From positions 1-64,000 of the forward strand of contig NZ_JAEMUX010000041.1 of the NCBI RefSeq assembly GCF_016598475.1: a stretch of DNA of 64,000 nt. The letters are read 5' to 3'. This stretch comes from Streptomyces adelaidensis (lineage in GTDB: Bacteria > Actinomycetota > Actinomycetes > Streptomycetales > Streptomycetaceae). The notes beneath the pieces were generated by a model. That model did no database searches. It had not been told where the DNA came from and saw only the letters and a program-made list of their open reading frames with translations. A program made the translations under genes and the position numbers. Below, piece by piece: positions 36,253-44,700 of the stretch (its first letter is position 1; each line of letters begins with the position of its first letter).

Positions 36253-37094
36253 GCACGACCGGCGACGCGGAGCCCTCCGGCGCCGCGCTCACCGGCTGGG
36301 CGCGCTCAGCCGAAGAATCTCCTGGCCGGGAGTTCTCCGACCCCGCGTTCCTCGACCACGTGGCGGACCGCCTCGCCGCCCTGCCCACCGTGCGCGCCGT
36401 CGCCCTCGGCGGCTCCCGGGCGCAGGGCACGGACGGTCCGGACAGCGACTGGGATCTGGCGGTCTACTACCGAGGCCCGTTCGATCCGGCCGATCTCCGT
36501 GCGGTCGGCTGGGAGGGCGAGGTCTCCGAGATCGGCGGCTGGGGCGGGGGTGTCTTCAACGGCGGTGCCTGGCTGGCCATCGACGGACGTCGGGTCGACG
36601 TCCACTACCGCGATCTGGACGTCGTCGAACGGGAGTTGGCCGAGGCCGAGGAAGGGCGCTTCCACGTGGAGCCCCTCCTCTTCCACCTCGCCGGCATCCC
36701 CAGCTACCTCCTCGTCGCCGAACTGGCCGTCAACCACGTCCTGCGCGGCGACCTGCCCCGCCCGGCCGCCTACCCGGACAGGCTCCGCACGACCGCCGCC
36801 GAACGCTGGCACGGCACTGCCCGAGCGACTCTCGCGTACGCGAAGGCCAACCACGCCACCAAGGGCCGCCTCACCGAGGTCGCCGGCGCCATCGGCACGG
36901 CCGCTGCCCAGGCCGCGCACGGGGTGCTGGCGGCGCGCGGGGAGTGGGTGACGAACGAGAAGCGGTTGCTGGAACGGGCGGGATTGCGGGGGGTGGACGG
37001 GATCATCGAGACGATGTGCACTGCCTCAGGACCCGGAGTGATGGTCCAAGCCCTGGTGGCGGTCGAGTCACTGTTGGAGAAGAAGGCTCATTGA
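36249..37094 (+). CDS. Nucleotidyltransferase-fold protein
   Basis: This 281-residue protein has the pol-beta nucleotidyltransferase motif GGSRAQGTDGPDSDWDLAVYY (about residues 54-74, two metal-binding Asp) and a third acidic position in RRVDVHYRDLD. The C-terminal helical domain holds a possible substrate-binding part (LVAELAVNHVLRGDLPRP). Such enzymes transfer NMP to antibiotics, tRNA or proteins. Coupling to a small upstream partner is reminiscent of toxin-antitoxin pairs, but the order and sequences do not match a type I know. Confidence 0.8.
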   Translation: MSTTGDAEPSGAALTGWARSAEESPGREFSDPAFLDHVADRLAALPTVRAVALGGSRAQGTDGPDSDWDLAVYYRGPFDPADLRAVGWEGEVSEIGGWGGGVFNGGAWLAIDGRRVDVHYRDLDVVERELAEAEEGRFHVEPLLFHLAGIPSYLLVAELAVNHVLRGDLPRPAAYPDRLRTTAAERWHGTARATLAYAKANHATKGRLTEVAGAIGTAAAQAAHGVLAARGEWVTNEKRLLERAGLRGVDGIIETMCTASGPGVMVQALVAVESLLEKKAH

Positions 37095-37420
37095 CCGGTC
37101 GGGGAGCGGGCCGCGCCAGACGACCCGTGCACGGGCGGCCAACCGGAAGTAGGAAGAAACACTGATATGGGTGTTCTCGTCCCTCCGTCCTGCGGAAGCG
37201 CGGGGACAAGGCGGGAGTGCGGACCCCCCTCTTCCTCCACCAGGATCTCCAACGCCCGCCGCAGGCGGGGCTTGGCGCGGGACAGCAGGGTGGGCGGGGT
37301 GTTCAACGGGGGCTCCTGGTGGGTGACGGGACAGAGACTCGGGTGGGGTGGGCGCTCACTAGACTGCCCGACGAGGGGCGGCGAGACGCCGTACTTGACC
37401 AAGGGGGAGGGCGACGGCCC
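37095..37420. other. 326-bp gap before the kinase gene
   Basis: No gene is supported. A minus-strand frame (PPTLLSRAKPRLRRALEILV...) with a GTG near 37327 is faintly protein-like but has no ribosome site or homologue I recognise. TAGACT at about 37357 is a candidate -10 for the kinase gene. Confidence 0.35.
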
Positions 37421-38647
37421 GTGGAACCACTGCAGGAAGACGACCCGGCGGTCATCGGCGGGTACACGCTGCGGGGCCGCATCGGTGCCGGCGGGATGGG
37501 CCAGGTCTATCTCGGGGAGTCGGCCGCCGGTCTCCAGGTCGCGGTGAAGGTGATCAAGGCGTCCGTGCTCGACGAGGACACCAGGGCGCGCTTCGTCCTG
37601 GAGGTGGACAGCCTCAAGACGGTCTACGGCCCCTTCGTGGCGGCCTTCGTCGCCGCCGACGCGTACGCGGACCAGCCGTGGCTCGCCGTCGAGTACGTGC
37701 CGGGCCCCGATCTCCGTACGTTCATCACCGAGCACGGTCCGCTGCCCCTCACCGAGACCGCCAGCCTCGGTGCGCTGCTCGCCGAAGGGCTGCACACCGT
37801 CCACGAGGCCGGGCTGCTGCACCGCGACCTCAAGCCGCAGAACATCCTCCTCGCCGAGTACGGGCCCAAGCTGATCGATTTCGGGCTGGCCGTGCTCGCG
37901 GAGCGCCGCTCCATGCTGACGGCCACCGGGTTCGTGGTCGGCTCGGTCCTGTGCATGGCGCCGGAGCAGGCGCGCGGGGAGCACGACCTCACCCAGGCCG
38001 CCGACGTGTACGGGCTGGGCGCCGTCCTGCTCTACGCGGCCACCGGCCACTACCCCTACACGGGCCCCGGCTGGCAGGCCGTCGCCCTGCGCATCGAGGA
38101 CCCCGCCACGCCGCCCGACCTGTCCGCGCTCCCGGCGGAGCTGCGGCCGGTGATCGAGGCGATGCTGGCGTACGACCCCGACGCGCGTCCCTCGCTGGAC
38201 GAGGTCACCGAGCGCCTGGTCCAGGTCATCCACGGCTGCGGCCTGACATCGGCGCAGGCCAAGCACCGGCTCACCGGGCTCACCCCGGCGGTGCCCCTCC
38301 CGGACCTGCCCGCGCCGTCCGAGTACGCGTCCTACACCCCGACCGTCGTCGACCCGGCCGCGCACGAGGACGACGACCGCCCCGCCGAGCAGCGGCCGGA
38401 GCCACAGGACGAAGAACCGGAAGACGCGCCGCACGACCTGGAGCCCACGCCCAAGCCCAAGCCCAAGCCCAGGCCTGAACCCCAACCCGAGCCCGTGGCC
38501 GCCTCTGCCTCCGCCTCCCCGGCCACCGCCTCCCCCGCCTCGGCCTCCCCTGCACCCTCCTCCCGGGACTCCTTCTCCCGCCTCTCCGCCCCCTTGCGGA
38601 TCGCCGAGCGCCTCCGCGCCGCCTACGCCCGCGACGCCCGTTTCTGA
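37421..38647 (+). CDS. Soluble Ser/Thr protein kinase
   Basis: The predicted product has 408 residues. The Hanks-type kinase domain (about 14-275) has the Gly loop GRIGAGGMGQVYLG, the ATP Lys in VAVKVIK, the catalytic loop LLHRDLKPQNILL (about residue 134), the metal-binding DFG in KLIDFGLAV (about 152) and MAPEQARG. The C-terminal 130 residues are low complexity with Lys-Pro and Ala/Ser/Pro repeats. No transmembrane segment or PASTA domain is visible, so it is cytosolic. The GTG at 37421 follows AGGGGGAGG. The gene ends 92 bp before the defence-like helicase on the same strand; a functional link is possible but not shown. Confidence 0.88.
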   Translation: MEPLQEDDPAVIGGYTLRGRIGAGGMGQVYLGESAAGLQVAVKVIKASVLDEDTRARFVLEVDSLKTVYGPFVAAFVAADAYADQPWLAVEYVPGPDLRTFITEHGPLPLTETASLGALLAEGLHTVHEAGLLHRDLKPQNILLAEYGPKLIDFGLAVLAERRSMLTATGFVVGSVLCMAPEQARGEHDLTQAADVYGLGAVLLYAATGHYPYTGPGWQAVALRIEDPATPPDLSALPAELRPVIEAMLAYDPDARPSLDEVTERLVQVIHGCGLTSAQAKHRLTGLTPAVPLPDLPAPSEYASYTPTVVDPAAHEDDDRPAEQRPEPQDEEPEDAPHDLEPTPKPKPKPRPEPQPEPVAASASASPATASPASASPAPSSRDSFSRLSAPLRIAERLRAAYARDARF

Positions 38648-38739
38648 CGAGGCTCTTTTCCGGCGACCGGGGCTCCCCGCACCTCCAGCCCCGTGAAAGA
38701 CTTTGCCCACATTTCGCTCTGCTGACGGAGGAACGCCGG

Positions 38740-41700
38740 GTGCAAGACCAGGGGGAGACCCGCTATCCGCCGGGCGCGCAGATTCTGGTGCGCGACGAGG
38801 AGTGGCTGGTCAAGAACGCCATACGCACCGACTACGACGGCGACAAGATCGAAGCCGTCGGGGTGTCGGAGTTCGTGCGTGACGAGGAGGCCGTCTTCTT
38901 CACGAAGATCGACGACGTCGATCTGCTCGAACCGGAGAACACCCGCCTCGTACCGGACACCTCCTCCTATTTCCGCCGCAGCCGCCTCTTCCTCGAAGCC
39001 GTCCTGCGCAAGACGCCGCTCCCGCAGTCCGAGCGCGGCCTGGCCCTCGCCGACCGCTTCCTCCTGGACCCGCTTCCCTACCAGCAGCGCCCCGCCGAAC
39101 TCGCGCTCTCCATGGAGAACCTGCGGCCCCGCATCCTCATCGCGGACGTCGTCGGGCTCGGCAAGACGCTGGAGATCGGTCTCACCCTGGCCGAGCTGAT
39201 CCGCCGCGGCCGCGGCGAGCGGATCCTCGTCGTCACTCCGCAGAGCGTGCTGGAGCAGTTCCAGCACGAGCTGTGGACCCGTTTCTCCATCCCCCTCGTG
39301 CGTCTCGACTCGCTCGGCATCCAGCGCATCCAGCGTGAGATCCCGGCCGGCCGCAACCCGTTCACGCACTACAAGCGCGTGATCATCTCGGTCGACACAC
39401 TGAAGAACATCGGCCAGTACCGCCACCACCTGGAGCGCATCCAGTGGGACGCCGTCGTCATCGACGAGTCCCACAACCTCATCAACCCCGGCAGTCAGCG
39501 CCGCGCCCTCGCCGAGATCCTCGCCCCGCGCACCGACGCCCTGCTGCTGGCCAGCGCCACCCCGCACAACGGCGACAAGCAGTCCTTCGCCGACCTCGTC
39601 TCGCTCCTCGACCCGGCCGCCATCGCCGACGCGAACCACTACGACCCGGAGGAGGACCTCGGCCACCTCTTCATCAGGCGTACGAAGATCAGCCCCGAGG
39701 TCCGCGACCAGATGGGCACCGAGTGGGCGGACCGCGGCCCCACCCACTCCCTGCACTGCGCGGCGGGCGACGACGAGGAGCGGATCTTCGCCGAGCTGAC
39801 CGAGCACTGGCTGCCCGCCCGCCCCGCCTCCGCCGAGTTCGGCACGGCCGAGCAGGACCGGCGGTCCGTCAGCACGGACGCGCTCTTCGCCTACAACCTT
39901 CTCAAGTCCTTCCTGTCCTCGCACCGGGCCCTGGCGGAGACGCTCGGCACCCGCGCCAGGAACCTCGCCGACCGCGTCGCCAAGGCGGAGAAGGACGGCA
40001 AGAGGCACGACCCCGCCATCGACCGTGAGCAGGAGGCCATCGCCCGTCTGCGCGCGATCACCGACTCCATGGGCGACGGCAGCGCCCCGGGCGACTCGGC
40101 CAAACTCGACGCGCTCGTCGGGCAGTTGGAGCAGATCGGCATCGGCCCGAAGAGCGCGATGCGCGCCGTCGTCTTCTCCGAGCGCGTGCAGACTCTGAAG
40201 TGGCTCGCCAGGGTCGTACCGCCGAGGCTCGGCTTCCCCGCCAAGGACTACGCCGAGGAGCCCGCGAAGGACGCGAAGAGCGGCAGGAAGCCGCAGGAAC
40301 CCGTCCGCGTCATGCACGGCGGCCTCAGCGACGACGAGCAGCAGAAGGTCCTCGAAGCCTTCGGCCTGGCGGAGAACCCGGTACGGCTCCTCTTCACCGG
40401 CGACGTCGCCTCCGAGGGCGTCAACCTGCACCGCCAGTGTCACCACCTGATCCACTACGACATCCCGTGGTCGCTGATCCGCATCGAGCAGCGCAACGGC
40501 CGTATCGACCGCTACGGGCAGAAGCACCAGCCGCAGTTCCGCGCGATGATCCTCACCTCCGCCACCCCCGGCGCCAAGGACGACCGCACGGTCGCCGAGA
40601 AGCTGCTCAAGCGTGAGGAGGAGGCCCACAAGCTGGACGGCACGGCGGAGGCGGTGACCGGCTACTACCGGGCGGAGGAGGAGGAACGCCGGCTGATCCG
40701 CGAGCTGGTCGAGGGCGGAACCGTCGAGGGGTTCCTCGACTCGGCGCCCGCCGCCGACGACGGCATGCTCGCCGACCTCTTCGGCCAGGTCGACACGATC
40801 ACCGAACAGGAGCTCCCGCCGCGCGCCGACGTCCCCAGCCTCTTCGAGGGCGACACGGCGGCCTTCGTCGAGGCGGCCCTCGCCGAGCTGTACGACGAGC
40901 GGGCCGAGGACCTGATCGCCCTCTCCCGCGGCGAGGACCCCAAGGGCGGCGGCTACCTCTCCCTCTCCCCGGTCAAGGCCCCCGACCTCCTGCACCGCCT
41001 CAAGGCCCTCCCGCCCTCCTATCTCAAGGAACAGGGCGTGGCCGAGCGGATGCTCGTGACCTTCGACCGCCCCCTCGCCGAGCGCAAGCTCAGTGACGCC
41101 CGCGAGAGTTCGGCCACGATGTGGCCGAACGTCTCCTTCCTCACCGACATCCACCCGGTGGTGGAGTGGCTGATCGACAAGGTGCTCGTGCAGTTCGGCC
41201 GCCAGGAGGCGCCGGTCATCACCTCCCGGCACGTCAGCGACCCGACCTTCCTCATCCAGGGCATCTACTCCAACGCCCTCGGCCGCCCCACCGTCGTCAG
41301 GTGGATGGCCGTCTCGGGTCTGCCCGGCGCACCGGTGGTCGGCTCCATGTCCGAGGCGCTGGAGGCCGCCGAGGTCGGCCCACGCCTGGCCGTGACCGGC
41401 GGCCCACGCGACCCGGACCACCTCAAGTCCCTTGTGCCGGCAGCAGTTTCGGCCGCCCGCGACCACCTGGAGCGTACGAAGGACGAGTGGGCCGACCTGA
41501 TCAGCGAGCCCCTCGCCAAGTATCGCAAGCAGCTCGCCCAGTGGCGCCAGGACTCCCTCCTGCCCGAGCGGACGACCCGCCGTCGGCGCCAGATCGAGGA
41601 GACCGCCGACGAACAGGCGCACCTCCTCGACCAGCTCCGGACGACCGGCCGTCCCCTGCTGCGCGTCCTGGCCGTCCTGGACCGGCCGGCGACCGACGCG

Positions 41701-41766
41701 ACCACCGATGCGATCACCGACTCGACCACCGACGCGATCACCGACGACGACCCGGCGGAGAGCTGA
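38740..41766 (+). CDS. SNF2-type helicase, DrmD-like
   Basis: The 1008-residue superfamily 2 ATPase has motif I DVVGLGKTLEIGLTLAEL (about residue 134), motif II VIDESHN (about 240), motif III LLASATPHNG, SEGVNLH and motif VI RIEQRNGRIDRYGQ (about 582). The C-terminal 350 residues have no recognised domain; an Asp/Thr-rich direct repeat (DATTDAITDSTTDAITDD) ends the protein. In DISARM class 1, a SNF2 helicase (DrmD) is followed directly by an adenine methyltransferase (DrmMI); here the methyltransferase follows after 3 bp. The GTG start has GGAGGA upstream. DrmD assignment is by architecture and neighbour. Confidence 0.82.
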   Translation: MQDQGETRYPPGAQILVRDEEWLVKNAIRTDYDGDKIEAVGVSEFVRDEEAVFFTKIDDVDLLEPENTRLVPDTSSYFRRSRLFLEAVLRKTPLPQSERGLALADRFLLDPLPYQQRPAELALSMENLRPRILIADVVGLGKTLEIGLTLAELIRRGRGERILVVTPQSVLEQFQHELWTRFSIPLVRLDSLGIQRIQREIPAGRNPFTHYKRVIISVDTLKNIGQYRHHLERIQWDAVVIDESHNLINPGSQRRALAEILAPRTDALLLASATPHNGDKQSFADLVSLLDPAAIADANHYDPEEDLGHLFIRRTKISPEVRDQMGTEWADRGPTHSLHCAAGDDEERIFAELTEHWLPARPASAEFGTAEQDRRSVSTDALFAYNLLKSFLSSHRALAETLGTRARNLADRVAKAEKDGKRHDPAIDREQEAIARLRAITDSMGDGSAPGDSAKLDALVGQLEQIGIGPKSAMRAVVFSERVQTLKWLARVVPPRLGFPAKDYAEEPAKDAKSGRKPQEPVRVMHGGLSDDEQQKVLEAFGLAENPVRLLFTGDVASEGVNLHRQCHHLIHYDIPWSLIRIEQRNGRIDRYGQKHQPQFRAMILTSATPGAKDDRTVAEKLLKREEEAHKLDGTAEAVTGYYRAEEEERRLIRELVEGGTVEGFLDSAPAADDGMLADLFGQVDTITEQELPPRADVPSLFEGDTAAFVEAALAELYDERAEDLIALSRGEDPKGGGYLSLSPVKAPDLLHRLKALPPSYLKEQGVAERMLVTFDRPLAERKLSDARESSATMWPNVSFLTDIHPVVEWLIDKVLVQFGRQEAPVITSRHVSDPTFLIQGIYSNALGRPTVVRWMAVSGLPGAPVVGSMSEALEAAEVGPRLAVTGGPRDPDHLKSLVPAAVSAARDHLERTKDEWADLISEPLAKYRKQLAQWRQDSLLPERTTRRRRQIEETADEQAHLLDQLRTTGRPLLRVLAVLDRPATDATTDAITDSTTDAITDDDPAES

Positions 41767-41769
41767 GAC

Positions 41770-44700
41770 ATGACGTATGACTCGCTGGTCAACCACGGTG
41801 ACTACCTCTCGGCCCACTACCTCGCCGAGGTCCTCCCCAAGGATCTCAAGGCCAAGGACGGTCTCCTCGCCCGCTGGGCGGCGACCGAGGACGAGGAGCG
41901 CCGCCGGTACGCCGACGCGGTGGCGGAGGCCGGGCGCCTGGGCGACGACCCGGACACCGTGCCGCCGCGTGCCCGCACCCCGCGTGAGGGCCTGCGCGGC
42001 CTGCACGGCCCGTACTTCGCCGGCCGCGCCGCCTTCGCCCAGGACGCGGAGGCGGCGACGGACCCGGACCGCCCGACCCCGGCGGACTGGGTCAAGCGTC
42101 TGACCGACCTGCACCTCACCACCCTGCGGGCGCTGGGCTTCGGCGAGGCGCACGAGCAGACGGTGACCGTGCACCGGTCGGGTCACGAGTACGCCGTCGA
42201 GGTCCTGCACCACGAGCCCGGTCTCGTCACCGCCGTCGCGTGCGGCTGGACGGCACAGCCGGACGCGGCCCTCGACCCGGACGGCCCCGGCGCCCTCCTC
42301 CACCCGGTCGCGCTGGAGGGCTCGGCGCGGCTGGTGAACGGCAAGGCGCTCACCGACTTCCTCTTCGAGTGCGACGAGCCGTCGCGGTACGTGCTGCTGC
42401 TCGTCGGCGGTGTCCTGGTCCTCGCCGACCGCATGGCCTGGCACGAGGGCCGCTATCTCGCCGTCAGCCTCGACACCGCGCTCAACCGGCGCGACGACCG
42501 GGGCGGCGGCGAACTCGACACTGTCGCCGCCCTGTTCAGCGCGGACGCGATGCGAGGGCCCGAGGAGGGCGGTACGGCACCGCTCGCCGACTTCGTCGAC
42601 AAGTCGGGCAAGCACGCGGTCGGTGTCTCGACGGAACTCCGCGAGGGTCTCAGGCTGTCCGTGGAGTGGATCGCCAACGAGGTGCTGGAGCGGCTGCGCG
42701 AACAGGGCGTCAGCCCGCATCAGTTGGACGATCCCACCCGCCTGGCCAAGCAGCTCAGCCGGGAGTCGCTGCGCTACCTGTACCGGGTCCTCTTCCTCCT
42801 CTACGCGGAGGCCCAGCCGGCGCTCGGCATCCTGCCCTCCGACTATCCCGAGTACGCGCAGGGGTACGGCCTCCAGCGTCTCGGTGACCTCGTGGTGCGT
42901 GACCTCATCGGTGAGAAGTCCCGCCGGGGCGCGCATCTGTACGACTCGCTCGACCTGCTCTTCCGCATGGTCGAGAAGGGGCACCGGCGGTACGGCAGCG
43001 AGCCGGAGGACGCCGCCGCCGACGCCGCCGACCGTGAGGCGAGCACGGCCGAGGCCGAGGCCGCCGAGCTGCTGGCCGCGGGCTCCCTCACCCAGGCCGA
43101 GCACGACGAGCGGGTCCGCGAGGCCGGCCGGGTACGGCGGGCCGCCGCGCTCAGCGCGAGCGCCGGACTGCGGTTCGAGCCGCTGCGGTCGGAGCTGTTC
43201 AAGGAGGACGCGGTACGGCTGATCGGCCGCCGCCTGGACAACCCGCTGTACGAGGGCGACGACTCGGACGAACCCGAGTTCCTGGACACCAGTCTGCGCA
43301 ACGCCACCCTGCACCGGGTACTGCGCCGCCTGATGCTCACCAAGGGCAAGGGGCGGGAGCGCGGCGGCTTCATCTCGTACGCGCAGCTCGGTATCAACCA
43401 ACTCGGCGCGGTCTACGAGGGGTTGATGTCCTACACCGGCTTCATCGCCGAGGAGGACCTGTACGAGGTCGCCAAGGGCGGGGACCCGTCCGGCGGCAGC
43501 TGGATGATTCCGGCGTCGAAGGTGCAGGACTATCCGGACGACGTCTTCGTGCACCGCGTGGACGAGGAGACGGGCCAGTTGCGGCGGGTCGTCCACCCGG
43601 CGGGCTCGTTCGTGTACCGCCTCGCGGGCCGGGACCGGCAGACGTCCGCCTCGTACTACACGCCGAAGAGCCTGACGGCGGTCACGGTCGAGCTCGCGCT
43701 GCGGCACCGGCTCGACCAGGACGGTACGACCACCGCGGCCCGGGAGCTGCTGGAGTGGAAGATCTGCGAGCCGGCCCTCGGCTCGGGCGCGTTCCTCAAC
43801 GAGGCCATCGACCAGGTCGCCGAGGAGTACCTGCGGCGCCGCGAGGCCGAGCGGGGCGAACGGGTCGACACCGAGCTGCGGCAGATCGAGCTGCAGAAGG
43901 TGAAGGCGTACATCGCCCTCCACAACGCGTACGGCGTCGACCTGAACGCCACGGCTGTGGAGCTGGCGGAGGTCTCGCTGTGGCTGAACACCATGCATCC
44001 CGGGATGCAGGCGCCGTGGTTCGGCCTGCATCTGCGGCGCGGGAACTCGCTCATCGGCGCCGGACGCAAGGTGTACGCCGGTGAGGTCCTGCCGGGGGGC
44101 GGGTGGCTGGCGAAGAAGGATCCGCTTCCGCCGCGTGAACTCCCCTTCAGGGAAGGCGAGTTGCCCGACGGGGCTGTCCATCACTTTCTGCTGCCTGCCG
44201 TGGGGTGGGGAGCCGTCGCCGGTGAGGCCGAGGCGAAGAAGCTCGCGGAGGACGAGGCGAAGGCCCTCGGACAGTGGCGCAAGGGGATTCTGCGGGCGCC
44301 CAAGCCGTACAAGCCCTTCGAGGAGAAGGGGGACGAGAGCAAGGAGCGGCGGCAGAAGCGGTACGAGCGGTGGGCCAAGGCGCGGGAGAAGACCGAGCTG
44401 TGGCGCGTCCAGCGGGTCGCGCGCCGCGCCGAGTTCCTGTGGAGCCTCGTCGCCAAGCGGCTTGAGCTGTCCGAACGCAAGGTGTCCCGACGGATCGACG
44501 TCTGGGGCGCGGACTGGCTGACGCCGTCCGTCGAGGCCGCCGACAAACAGAAGGTCCTGGACGACCTGACCGCGCTCGGTACCCCGTACTGGCGGCTGAA
44601 GACCGTCATGGACACGTGGTGCGCGCTGTGGTTCTGGCCGTTGGACAAGGTGGCGGACCTGGACGGTACGGGTCCCGACTACGCGGCGGGCGGGGTCGTT

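Noticed and set aside
37095..37330. Small minus-strand gene (PPTLLSRAKPRLRRALEILV...)
   Set aside because: No ribosome-binding site at the candidate GTG and no family recognised; it overlaps the kinase upstream region.
38623..44184. Minus-strand frame of 1853 codons opposite the helicase and methyltransferase
   Set aside because: Same reason: low-complexity antisense shadow, with no ribosome site and no recognisable motif.
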